From Cryoendolithus antarcticus (taxonomy: Eukaryota > Ascomycota > Dothideomycetes > Cladosporiales > Cladosporiaceae), in the NCBI GenBank assembly GCA_002077065.1, contig NAJO01000048.1:124001-188000 (forward strand): 64,000 nucleotides of DNA, written 5' to 3'. The first letter of the stretch is position 1. Each line of letters starts with the position of its first letter. A program made the position numbers and the translations under genes. The notes beneath the pieces are model-generated. The model worked only from the letters and a program-made list of their open reading frames with translations. It ran no database searches and was not told where the DNA came from. Of the stretch, positions 22,319 to 33,408 are shown piece by piece.

Positions 22319-24891
22319 ATGGCAGTATCTCAGACTTCAGTACAGGCGCTTGGCAACATATTGCCCCTCGAGCAGCACGAACGCGAACAGATCTTGTCGT
22401 ATGCTAGGACGTTACCGAAGGATGAAGCTGCAGCACACTTGCAGCAGCTGCTTGGTGATTCACCTGAAGCCGTGCGATTCATTGCGGACTTCAACGCGAG
22501 CCAGGCTTCATCAACCCAAGGAACCATACATGATGACCAGAAGTCAAGTGGAGACGTAAAGTCATCGCTAGGCCCGGCCGCCAGCAACGATGGACCGCCA
22601 CCACCGATGTATGCGCCACCACCGGGGCTACCGCCACCTGCGAACGGTGCTGCATCGAATGGCAAGGCAGTCACTGCACGCACAGGGTCAGTGAGCAATC
22701 GCATGACTGGCCGGAAGCACACGAACCCGGTGATCGAGGCAGCTTACTTGCGGGCGCAAGATGAAGTAAGTCATTGGCTTTCGTTCTTTAATGTATCGAG
22801 ATGCTGCTTCTCTTTCCGAATGAATGTATGCTTGCTATTGGATCGCTGCAAGATCATGCATGCGGTGCAGTCGCTGACCGGAATGTAGCAAGAAATGCAA
22901 AATCTGCTACAGACACTGCAATACCAATACGGCATCTACAACTCCGAGATCGAGCCGGAGCACGAGACAGACTATCCTTGCAATTGCCCAATTCACAAGT
23001 ACTACTGGCGCAAGTGGAGTCGATATGGCGTACAGGAGATCTGGTCGAAGGCCGTGATGTACCCTGGCGAGAAGGCATATAACGACAACAAACAGCAGAC
23101 CGTCTTCAGCCGCAATCCGTACATCTGGAATGTTATTTCTCCGTATGGCTGGAGGCAGATCTCGTGGGGTGCGCCGCTGAAGCCAGTACCTGGGGCACAT
23201 GCGCAATTCATCCATCAGACGATCGACCTGAACAACAAGCTTAATCGTGAGGCGCAAGCGAACGTCGACTCGAAGGAGCCGAAAGTGAATGTGTGGGATG
23301 ATGATGCACTCCAGTCTGCTATTGCAGGCCTAAGCGTTACCGACGATAAGAAGCCACAGGTCGATCGACCGAGAGACTCCAAATACGTGCTTGTTGAGAA
23401 GCCGGCTGCTCAGGAGTCGAACACTGTGCCTAGTACAGACCAACAAACTGTAGGCAAACCGAAAGCATCAAAATTCTCGAGCTTCCGCAAGGCTGTCGGG
23501 ATCAAGTCTTCGGATGAGCGAGCCGTAGCCAAGGTCGCCAAATCCGCTGGCAAAGGTCAAACCATACGAGATGAGATTCTAGAAGAAGAAGACAGCCGCT
23601 GGCCAGATGCGCAATGGCGCGAACTCGTGGCTACTTATCTTGAGAAAGTAGGAATGACGAAGTGGGTCTCTGATCTGCGGGCACATAAGCCAATTCAGTA
23701 CTTGCATCTGCTGCGAGCCGGCTACTTCGAGCCCATTCCAGTCGGATGGGCGACACAGAACAGCAATCCTCTGAAGTTCAGCATCGAAGCTGCAGCAGGC
23801 TGGCGCGGCATTACACCTGCGTGGCGAGGATACGAGGATACTGCCGAAGAGCGCTTGTACTGGGTAATGAACCACCGGGCTGGCAGTGCAGGCACGAGGA
23901 TGAAACCAGACTTCATTTCGGCGATGAACATGGCGCGAGATCGCATGGCAAGGGCTGTCGAGCCACCTCCACTATACTTCGATGCGACCGACACCTGCCA
24001 TACTCAACATACATCCGAAGGTTACTCAAAACAAGTTATGCCGCCGCCGTTCCAAGCCTATGATCGGCCCGAGACACCGTCCGACGACACGATGATTTTG
24101 CTTGATGTTTCCGGAAGCATGGACTTCAACGCGATGAGACCGGTGTATAATCAGTATCTCATCACTCAATGGATGAGGTCGACGCAGCCGAAGAACAAGG
24201 GTATGTAGAGTTGCGCAGTACAAAGTAGGCAGGCGCTGACACTTCGATAGACGTGGCAAAAGCCATCATTCGACGCTTCGTAGATGCTATGGCGAATCAT
24301 GACCACACTAGTAGTGGCTACGATCTGATCACTTTCTCTGATCGGTCGAGTGTGATCGGTACTGTCAATCATCGCAATCTCGAGAACATGTGGCGCAACA
24401 TCAAGCTTGGTGGCGGTACTCGGGTGATGACTGGCTGGCAGAAGGTGAAGGAGCTGCACTTTCAGAAACACTCCGGTATGCTTTCTGGCAAGACATAAGT
24501 CTGGCCGAGGTACTGACAATGCATAGAATCAGCAACCTACCACCCAGTCTACGGCTGGCAAGCTGGACCTCAGACGCCCATGCTTCGTCTCCTACTACTC
24601 CTCGACGGCGAAGCCCAGGACATGGACGAGTTCGAGCTCGATCTGCTCGGTCTCTCCTGGGCGCACGTCACGATCTTCCTGATCGGCGTCGATGGCTGTC
24701 CGCACCACCACCGACACGCCAATGAGCTACAACGAATCAGCGATGTGAACCATCATGTATCGTTTGTCGATGCGCAGGGCAATACGCCGGAGCGGTATGT
24801 GACGCATGAGCTGCTGAAGAGGCATTTAGGGTATGATATCTCGATGAGGGAATTTGAGGAGATGGAGGAGTTGCCTGCTTATACGGAGTAA
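22319..24891 (+). CDS. von Willebrand factor A (VWA) domain protein
   Basis: Exons are 22319-22765, 22889-24200, 24251-24475 and 24527-24891 (782 residues; introns 123, 50 and 51 nt). The N-terminus has a short helical segment (LPLEQHEREQILSYARTLP) and a Pro-rich linker (PPPPMYAPPPGLPPP). The middle has a conserved Trp/Tyr/Cys-rich block, ETDYPCNCPIHKYYWRKW, and RNPYIWNVISPYGWRQISWG. The VWA fold begins at MILLDVSGSMD, giving the DxSxS metal-binding (MIDAS) motif. It continues through GTRVMTGW and LLLLDGEAQDMDEF, which supply the other MIDAS positions. Such domains bind partners through a metal ion. I recognise it as a widely kept fungal protein of unknown role. No signal peptide is seen. Confidence 0.82.
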
Positions 24892-25454
24892 CCGAGAAGT
24901 GTAATGTAAGTATGGGGAAGTGCGTAGCATGCCGGTGGTCGATGGCGAGATGCTAACACAGACTACAGTGTAACGAATACATGTAGACGCCATCAATGCC
25001 TCGCACGAACCGATCTTCCAACTTTTGCGGTCGCTCAACCTTAAAAGCTGTTATCTCTTCATGTAAGCACCTTCCTTCCAATGCTCGTATGCTCACTCTC
25101 GTGCCGCTGGATCATCGTAACAATACGCCCAGGAGAAGATCCAATGCTGTATGATGAGTAGTGGTACGTGAAGTGCGTTGTGTGTACTGCTAAGGTAAGC
25201 TGACGATCTGGAGCGTCTTCATTCGTTGGATTTCCGTCAGAAAAGTATGTTCATGTCCTCAAACTTGAGTCACATCTTCCGAACGCCTCATATAACGATC
25301 GATCTCACATCCATCGCAGCACTCGACATCATCATACAAGAAGAACAACACTTGCAACAAACTGAGTCACATCAACATCACTTGATAATTATCATTTGAT
25401 ACGCATCAATTGATACACATCACTGACCAGCAATCACATCATCAACACAACGTT
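24892..25454. other. Intergenic with clustered GATA-type sites
   Basis: About 560 bp. In the last 80 bp, TTGATA or its complement recurs several times, including the 12-bp perfect palindrome TGATAATTATCA at 25383-25394. Fungal GATA factors bind such sites. The rest shows nothing. Confidence 0.45.
25383..25394. promoter_or_regulatory. Palindromic double GATA site
   Basis: TGATAATTATCA is a perfect palindrome made of two head-to-head GATA motifs, about 60 bp before the ATG at 25455, with more TTGATA copies beside it. Binding is inferred, not shown. Confidence 0.35.
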
Positions 25455-26486
25455 ATGGAGACAGCTCCTCACTCAATCTTCCGACAGATCGGCAAAGGCG
25501 CTTGCGGCAGCGTCTGCGCTGCAGATCGCCCAGGCGTCGCCTCAGCAATGAAGCGCGGAGACAACAATCAAGCCCGCTCAGTCACGCACGATTCGGCAAT
25601 GCACATCCTCGTCGAAGCAAGCCTCAGTTCAGTGCGGGACCATCACTCGCACTTGGCTCCTCGCCTCAACATCCCGGCTCACCGTGAGCTCATCACTGCC
25701 GAGGACACTCAATGGTGGCAAGCTCGTTCCCACCGCTTCCCTGAGTCATACGAACATTGCAGTACCCTCATTACCGAGCGCATCCTCCCTTTCGGCAAGG
25801 CGCCCCGTTACAAGGCTATCGATCGCTTCTGTATCCCTGGCTCACGGGATGAGATTAAAGCAAGTCGTACCAACGAGGACTGTCTGTTGCGTTGCTACAT
25901 GGGAAGACGAAAGGATCGCTTAGGGAGTCCAAGTCCCTTCTTCTCACTGCGCAACAAGCCAGTGCAGATTCACCAGCTTGAAGGCTTGGGTTTGCCGGTC
26001 GTGCAGTACGCAGAGACGATGGCAGATGCGCTTGCGGTGCTGTATTGGCATGCATAGGTGGATGCGAATGATGTGCAGTTCGTGCTCGTACCGCCAAGAG
26101 AGGGTGAAGAGGCTTGGGAGAGCGAAGTGCTGGGCCGCCATCGGTTGTGGCTATTGGACTTCGACTGCGCTAAGCCCATGAGCATGGATGAGGCTGGGAT
26201 CGAGCAGGCTGCGAGGGCGTTTTATAGGAATGATCCGTATTATCCACGGCCTGATGGGACCAATGAGGCGGATGATAAGTTGTGGGGGATATTGGTGAAG
26301 CGGTTTCTGGAGGCTAGCGAGAAGGTGCTTGGGGTGTCGGAATTGCCGGGGAAGATGGTGAGCATGCTTGAGCAAGTTGGGAAGGGAGAGGGGGAAGACC
26401 AGGGCGAATCTCCGGGCGGCGGAGGCCGCAGCAGGATCGTGATAGACGTTTATACCAAAGACGATCAGCAACAGCCTGTCTACTAG
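25455..26486 (+). pseudogene. DUF3669-like (kinase-like) protein gene with internal in-frame stop
   Basis: An open frame of 343 codons from the first ATG (25455; the 15 codons before it start from TTG) is split by one in-frame TAG at 26055-26057. Before it, IGKGACGSVCAADRPG and ASAMKR resemble a glycine loop and nearby lysine. The stop falls between ADALAVLYWHA and VDANDVQFVLVPP, a region that in this fungal family is normally continuous, and it is followed in frame by RHRLWLLDFDCAKPMSMDE, a kinase-like DFD element. The only GT..AG pair that would remove the stop (a 52-nt one) would also delete the conserved block. I therefore read it as a single nonsense mutation. The family name is from recall and uncertain. 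Confidence 0.6.
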
Positions 26487-27098
26487 TCATAGTCGGTGAG
26501 CATTCTTCGAGCTCGAGCGACCAGATCGTGCAGCGCCGAATAGTAACGCTGATGGGGATGCGAGTAAATTAAGAGGGTTGTGCCAAGAGATGGAAAGATT
26601 TGCCTGCACGAAGGTATCAAGTGAGACTTGAGGAGCTAAAATCGGACAAAGCATATGTGTCAACGCTTGACCGACTTCAAATATATCCTCTCGTGTGCTG
26701 CAAATACCGAGCTATCGCTGCTGAGTGTAAAAGCTCAACACCCTCGAGCAGCTGTAATCAATCGCATCATTGAAATTGTCTACCGCAGCGCTGTAAGCCC
26801 ATTCGTCCATGTGCCCATGTCATGCCCATCGCAGCTCGTTCTCCAAATTTCCAGCCGCTCAGCCTCGCCCTCTCGATTCTGCGTACAAGCTCGCGCAGCT
26901 GCGTTGTAACGTCATGAATCAGTCCTGCACCGCTTCTTCCTCTGTATTTGTGGCCTTGACACGCAACTCCAGCCTCTCCAGGTCAATTCCCAACCTTTCA
27001 CTCACATCCTTTCCCCAACGACGAAGCTCGGCCGACCCTACATCTGTGCGCGGATGCGGATTATGTAGTTTCACCTTGCCCTTCTCGAATTTGAAGTT
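26487..27098. other. Intergenic between convergent genes
   Basis: About 610 bp of 3' flanks. No gene recognised; small frames lack motifs. Confidence 0.5.
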
Positions 27099-29399
27099 TT
27101 ACGCCGACCCACCCGCAGCGACAACGGCACACCCGGCATCGACGAAAGTGGCTACGATGTCCGTCCACTCGGTCGGCCCGCTACGCTCGGCGTCGGGGGT
27201 GTACCACATTCTGCTGCAGATATCGAGGCTCTTCTGGAGCACTGGAATTGGTGGAAGGATGGGCTGAGGGACGATGTTGTTGAGCTGTGGAGCTAGTGCA
27301 TCGGGCGCCGTGGTGTTTTCCGTTTGTAAAAGAGTGTTGTTGCCACGCTTGTTGGGATTGAGAGCACGTCTTGTCGGTTTCGCCGTTCCATTTCCTCCCC
27401 ATATAATCTGTACGTTCTCAGCCTTCCGCTGACCGAGAGTCTGGTCTTTGCCGAAAGCCTTGCAGACACGACGCTCCTCAAAGACTGCGGCAACGTGCTC
27501 GCGTAGTCGAAAGAACTTGAGACTATTCGTCTCGACGCGGCCTGGCTTGCCTGAGTGTGCGAAAGTCAGACTAGCATACGCCGAAGCTAGTGCAGACCAG
27601 AGACGTTGCTGCTGCGTACGCGACTCCGTCGTTGCTTGAAACCAGCCGGCATCCTTGCGACCTTCCGGCCATGTGCTGCGCATGAAGTCTTCGACACGGA
27701 AGTACACTTGATCGCCGAGTGCAGTGTCGAGTACTGGGAAGGAGACATCGTCGATTCCACCAACGCGCGAGATCCGAGGAAAGAGGAGCAAGGCATTGCA
27801 GTGGTGTTCGTCCAAGATCTGGCCGTACTCGCAGATACTGGCGATGTTATCCGCGATGATGACATCGGTCAGCTGTCTCTGAAGACGCTCGTCGAAGCCA
27901 TGCTGGCCTGTCTTCTTGCTTGTATCATCCCACAGCTTCTCCAGCTCACGAAAGCACAGCTCCAATCGCCAACGTCTCGCGTCGCTGTAGTCCGCTTCAG
28001 TAAGCCTCAGTAGTGCATGCAGCTCGTCGCTTGCCGCACGTCCAGGAATCTGCTTCGCCTCAATTGCGCCATCCTTGCCATGCTTGATGTAGTAGAAGTT
28101 CTTGAACGAGCGCGTAAGGGGTATCAGAAGCTCCATGCGCTCGTAGTGCACTTTCACACAGATCTTCGACTCGCGTTGAAGGTCTACTACAGAAATCGCA
28201 AGCCTTCTCAAGGTCTCGGTCCTCGGACGCGTCAACTTAGCCAGCTTGGTGAAGACAGCACAAGTCTTGTTGCACTGCCTCTGGAGTCGCTCCCAAGTCA
28301 CGCGAATGTTGATCGTTTCGTCCAGTAGTGTCCGAGCTAAGACTTTGTGACGGTACTCCACCGGGACGGAAGGGTCGTTCCAACGCATGTCCCTCTGTGA
28401 GCTGTCCATAATATCGTGCATATATACTGGATCCGTCTGCATATGCTCGATCTGATCTTGAATTGAATCACATCTGCCGTCGACCATAGTCTCGATGGCG
28501 AAGACGTCGTGATTCTCTGGACACTGGCATGCTTGCGCGGTGTATGCGCCGAGACTCGTGGAACGGTCTTGACAAGATTGCGGCTCGCCTCTGCGGACCA
28601 GCGCGCGTTACCAGAAGGTTTCTTGTTGCTGATGAGACCGCGGACGGCATCGCACAGAAGTTGCAAGACTATCTGTTGGGTGAGTAGTACGTTCAGAGCA
28701 CGAGGAAAGCCAACGATCGCGAAATTGGAGGCTAGAGTGCCGTTCCGATTCACAAGTGTACCGTATAGTGCACCGTGCATGCAGACTGCAGAGTCATGAA
28801 GTATACGTTGCTGTAGCCCGGATCGAAGTCCACCTGTGACTGTCGAAGATCGAACGGAGCCTGTGCGCGTGTCAGTGTAGATCACATTCAAGTGCAAACG
28901 TGGGTCACGGTACCCATTCGGCGGGCGAGCGCCCTGCTCTCCCGTCAAGCAAACTCAGGAACTTGCTCGGGTCCTGTACAAGGTCGCTGATATTTAGCCA
29001 GTCTGCGCCCATGCGCACACGGTCAGGATTCTGTGGGTTCATTGAGGACGCGATGTACTGTTGCGGGTTGACAGCTATCGCTCTGGTTCCCGACGTCTTG
29101 CCGGCTGCCAGGCGCTTGGATCGACGTTTCGGCGACATGGTTGACCATGCATCGAACATAACGTATCCGTGACTTTGCAATGTGTCTTGCAGGTAGTTGC
29201 GGTTGCTGTCGACATCCTGCCGGATACCAGAGAGCAGGTAGGCAGCATCAGGTGCCGCTAGCTTCCCCAAGTAACTGTGATCTTCGCTTGCATGCTGCTC
29301 GACAGTACGGAAGTGGTTTGAAAACGACGCAAAGTGATCGTTGTCAACGATCGTTGGCAGGATGACTGTGTACTGCGCTTTGATCTGGCCCTTGGCCAT
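27099..29399 (-). CDS. Unrecognised conserved-looking protein (about 717 aa)
   Basis: I do not recognise this protein. The model joins 29399-28914, 28810-28612 and 28567-27099. Phases agree across both introns (103 and 44 nt), though the second has no clear branch site and is tentative. Exon 1 has a basic patch, MSPKRRSKRLAAGK, that could be a nuclear signal. Exon 2 reads NRNGTLASNFAIVGFPRALN. Exon 3 starts a long helical region with paired acidic and aromatic residues (DPVYMHDIMDSSQRDMRWND, LLDETINIRVTWERLQRQCN). It ends with Asn/Pro-rich and Gly/Ala segments. The start at 29399 follows an upstream stretch that is open but not protein-like. There are no membrane segments. The size and even composition argue for a real gene. 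Confidence 0.55.
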
Positions 29400-30574
29400 C
29401 GCGAAGCGTGAGTATGTAGTCGATGCGTCGATACTAGGGACGTCGAGGTGGAGGTAGAAGTCATGTGGAATGAAATCTGTGTATAGAAAGTGGGTGGCGT
29501 CATTTATAAGGCGCGAACAGGCATCCGTGCATGACAGAGAGAAATGAAGGAGATATACTGCCGGAGGTAGCGGAGGTTGCAAAGTGCGTGAGTGAAGTTC
29601 AGTCCTGTTTACATAGAGCAGAGTCACCACATGGGGGCCATGCCTTGTCGTTAGTCTGCTGTACAGACAAAAGGATAGAGGACGGAGTGCAACACTCTCG
29701 CTCGTTGTCCATGAGACGATGGTCGAAGCTGGAAGCACCCGGTCAGTGTTAAGTTAGACGCCGCGTCTGCTTCAGTTCTGGCACTTGTATATTCAGAGGG
29801 CTCCATCGGCAACGACCCAGTGCCGCGAGCCAGGTTCAAGACCATCGTGTGTGTAGACATGCGCGCCGTGTCGCGGAAAGAATACAGAAGCAGGTCCAGT
29901 GCAATTCTCAGAAGGTGAGCGGACAGGCGTCCACACCTCTCGTGACTACTCTTGAGAGGGCTGTGACGTGTCTGCCTTTCATAGCGGAATAAAGACTAGC
30001 AGTCGAGAGTCAGAGGCGAGGACTCTCTTTGTCGACGCTGCTCTGGGCCCAGTGGCACTGCTCAGATAATATACGACTCCTCAGATAACATACAGCTCCT
30101 CAGCCGTAACTTCTAGCCTAAAATACGATACACGTATGTCTGGCCCAGGTTAGGAGCGTTGATCCGGATCAATGCCATGGACATGGCCAGGTGGAAATGT
30201 GAAAGACCAAAAGGGATGAAGCCAGGAAAGGGATAAAGAGGCTCTCCGGATGCATGGCGGCAGCTCCCCGACTTCCCCGCGACTCCACAAATGCATGGCA
30301 GATCGTGGCGCAGATCTCACATCATCCCGGCAGCGAGCCGACAACTTGGTTGCCAAGGGCATGTCAATCTGTCCGACGTGACACTGCTGGTAGCTCAGGA
30401 TCGTGGGAGTCTCGGTGGATACGTACTAGATTTACGCTCGCCGTGCGCCAATCATTTGGTCACTGGACGAGAAGACACGGAGGGAGGACCACTCCAGCAC
30501 AGCCGACCCATCCATTCGCGTAACGACGACAACCCTCAGGCAGTCCCCCAGGCTTCGGCCTGTCCCGGGTCACG
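29400..30574. other. Intergenic, 1.2 kb, with a short tandem repeat
   Basis: No gene recognised. It holds a 19-bp tandem repeat (separate entry) and the 5' flanks of two divergent genes. Confidence 0.45.
30061..30104. repeat. 19-bp tandem repeat, about 2.3 copies
   Basis: CTCAGATAATATACGACTC at 30061-30079 is followed directly by CTCAGATAACATACAGCTC at 30080-30098 and the start of a third copy (CTCAG). Copies differ at a few positions. Confidence 0.7.
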
Positions 30575-31699
30575 ATGCCCGAGATGGCCCAACGCGCCTC
30601 CTCCTCCGCCACAGCCTCCCCAGAGACCGACGAGAAAGACCCTCACATCCCCTCCTCAATCCCCCCATGGGTCCACATCTCCTCCTCCGACTCAACACCC
30701 TTCCTCCCCCAGCCCTCTCGGCCAAATACACGGCACTACAAGCCCCCACCTTCCCACTACAAGCCTGGCCGAAAATGGGACGGCTACCGCACAGCCGAGC
30801 CGGCACTGCTCAGCGCGCCCATAGCGGAGCACCAAGTGCGATGGGCGGGGTTCATGGACAGCGGGCCCAATCCCGGCGTACGAGAGGAGGAGGGGAGATT
30901 GATGGGCGCGCAGTGGATGGCGGATAATGTCCCTATCACTACGCGAGGGTGGGAGGCGGAGGATGAGGCGAGGGCGGATATGCCCGAGACGTTAACGGGG
31001 TGGTGGCTGTTCAGTCCGGAGAGGCAGGAACGGACTGTGCGGTTGTTCTGGGTATGTCTTGGCCTTGAAATCACCCTATGTGTTACCACATGCTAACGAG
31101 CGATCTAGCGACTCCTACTCAAGAACCCCTTCACCCCCCTCCTCTTCCGCCTAACATGCCTCGCCTTCGCCGGAGCATCGCTAGGCCTTGCAGGCACGAT
31201 CTACCGAGCCGTATACAACGTCAACCACGACGCGATAGCTGACAATCAATGCGCCACCCGAGCCTCCACCTACATGGCACTCATAGTAGGTGCAGTTGCC
31301 GTGCCCTACATCGGCTACGTGACGTGGGACGAGTACATGTCGAAACCGTACGTCTCATGCCCCTCCCAGCTTCCCTGACTATCCACGTTCTGACATCATC
31401 ACAGCCTCGGTCTCCGCTCCGCAGTCGCGAAGACATTACTCCTCCTCTGCGATCTCTACTTCATCGTCTTCAGCGCCTCGAACCTGTCCCTCGCTTTCGA
31501 CGCGCTAGACGACCACCGCTGGGCCTGCTTCGACGACGGCTATGATGCCAATGTTGGCGGTGTTGGCGCTACGTGCCCAAACAATCCGTCGATATGCTCA
31601 CGACAGCGAGCGTTGAGCGGTGTACTACTAATCAGTCTAGTGGCGTGGTTGGCGACGTTCAGTGTCAGCGTTATGAGGGTTGTTGAGAAACTACGGTGA
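30575..31699 (+). CDS. Four-TM membrane protein, SRF1-like (phospholipase D regulator family)
   Basis: Exons are 30575-31051, 31109-31347 and 31405-31699 (336 residues; introns 57 and 57 nt, the first with CTAAC branch). The N-terminal 120 residues are polar, Pro/Ser-rich, with KPGRKWDGYRTAE and WAGFMDSGPNPGVREEEGR. Four hydrophobic segments follow, around LLFRLTCLAFAGASLGLAGT, YMALIVGAVAVPYIGYV, LLLLCDLYFIVFSASNLSLA and GVLLISLVAWLATFSVSVM. This layout and the GWW..W lead into the first segment fit the fungal family named for yeast Srf1, a regulator of phospholipase D. Four conserved-looking Cys lie between the last two segments (WACFDDGYDAN, ATCPNNPSIC). The family call is from recall. Confidence 0.6.
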
Positions 31700-31858
31700 T
31701 GATGGCTACGAAGTGGGAAATTCTGTGGGTTTTAGCGAAGGCGTTCATAGGTTGCATTCGATCGCATGATGACACGATAGTGAGGTACGGACAGCCACAG
31801 CTTGGTCGACATGTACAGAATCTATCTATGGTTGCACAGTGCCTTTTCGGCAAGGCGA
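31700..31858. other. Short gap between convergent genes
   Basis: About 160 bp of shared 3' flank between the SRF1-like and NmrA-like genes; nothing else seen. Confidence 0.5.
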
Positions 31859-32758
31859 TCACTTCCACATCTCCCAACACTTCCCCACCACATCATCGAG
31901 GTCCTCGTCCTCAAGCCCGAGCAACTTCATTGCAAAGTCCTCCTTCTTCGTCCAATCACTCTCCAAAGCCCCGAGCATGAACACCAGATTCTCGATCGCC
32001 TCCTTGTCACCATCATCCCGCTCCTTGACCCACGTCTTCTCATACTCTGCCGGATCGAAAGTCTGCACTTCCCACTTCTTCCCGCTGGCCTTCTCGAATG
32101 CCTTCAGAATCTGATCCTGGGTGACGGAGAAACTCTGCACATACACAACGCGGTTCTTCGTTTCCGTCAGCTTGCTGAGGACCTTGGCTGTAGCTTCACC
32201 TACGCGAGACAGCGTAGAATATGAACTCCTGACATCCTCTTGACCCAGAATGTCAGCCCGGCAGGACTTGGGGTAGAGATGCAGAAACTCAGCGCGCCAG
32301 TCGAAGAAATGACTACCCACCACCGCCGTCCATGAAAAGCCCGAGTGATTATGCGTTAGCTTGGTCAGGTAAGAACGAAGCTCGGTCTTCGCGCCAAACA
32401 GCGGCACCAGCATCTGCGCGTGCTCGCTGGCTGAGTCGCAGCTCCCGAAGTCCGCTGGTATGAGTCTCTGTACGCCTGCTGCGACAGCGGCGTCGGCAAG
32501 GCGTTTCTGTAGATCGACTTGTGTTCCTTTGATGGTTATGACTAGGGCATCTTGGCCAGCCAGAATAGGGACTAGATCGGAGACCGTGAACGATTCGTCC
32601 ACCTTTGCCACCTTCACGTTCGAGGGGTAGTCATCTGGTGACGACGAGTTGGCTCTCTTCAACACCGTGACCTCAAAAGCTGCAGCTAGGAGCGCAGTGA
32701 GAATAGCAGGACCGAGCTCGCCGTCGGCGCCAAGGAGTGTGACTCTCTTGATGGTCAT
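31859..32758 (-). CDS. NmrA-like / isoflavone-reductase-like NAD(P)-binding protein
   Basis: An atypical SDR with a Rossmann fold that binds NAD(P)(H). Members are redox sensors or reductases of small aromatic compounds. Single exon, 299 residues. The ATG at 32758 puts the dinucleotide loop at residues 4-13 (KRVTLLGADGELGPAI), where the family has GATGxxG; here it reads GADGELG, with Asp for the usual Thr. QDALVITIKGTQ and RLIPADFGSC (the PSEFG-like element) follow in normal order. The open frame upstream of this ATG is not protein-like. No neighbouring pathway gene suggests a substrate. Confidence 0.88.
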   Translation of the reverse strand: MTIKRVTLLGADGELGPAILTALLAAAFEVTVLKRANSSSPDDYPSNVKVAKVDESFTVSDLVPILAGQDALVITIKGTQVDLQKRLADAAVAAGVQRLIPADFGSCDSASEHAQMLVPLFGAKTELRSYLTKLTHNHSGFSWTAVVGSHFFDWRAEFLHLYPKSCRADILGQEDVRSSYSTLSRVGEATAKVLSKLTETKNRVVYVQSFSVTQDQILKAFEKASGKKWEVQTFDPAEYEKTWVKERDDGDKEAIENLVFMLGALESDWTKKEDFAMKLLGLEDEDLDDVVGKCWEMWK

Positions 32759-33408
32759 GTCGACGAAGTTGATCAACTGAGGTGCGTTGTGACACTTCCA
32801 CGGTGTTCGAAAGATTGTAGGAGAGACACTGCCAAAATTCCTCAAAGTCCGGTAGATCCAGCGAAGCAGTACGCAGACCTGCGAGGAAATGTCGAGAAAA
32901 TCGCAAGCGAGGGTCCAATTGAACTTTATGCTGACTGCAGCTCGATGTGAGATCGCAGTCGAGGAGCCACTGTCTGCAGCCTGGCAGGCAGCGTGGTCGA
33001 TGTAGGTCGGTTCGAGTTGCGTCTACAAGACTCACAGACACTCAGCAGGTGTAGGGGATGTCTGGATGTCAAGTCGCCGCTATCGTTCCGGGCTGGTCAC
33101 AATATTATTAAACGAACAAGGTGAACGATGATTCGTCTAGCAAACCCAAATATGCGGTAATGGTGTAGCAAGGCTACCACGTGGACGGCAGACGCAGGGT
33201 AACAAGGGAGTCAGGGACTATTCGCTAGCGTGATGCAGTGAGAGACCAGTCAGAGAGGACGACATCTGCAGGGCTGAAATCACACATTGGCATTATGAGC
33301 CACATAACGAGGTGACTTGGTCTTCTCCTAGGACCTGCAGCTCATACAGCCACACTCACAGCTTAGCAAATACTAGCTCAAGCCCTCGCCCCCGATCACC
33401 AGAGAACC
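32759..33408. other. Intergenic, 650 bp
   Basis: 5' flank of the NmrA-like gene and 3' flank of SEC5, both minus strand. No gene recognised. Confidence 0.5.
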
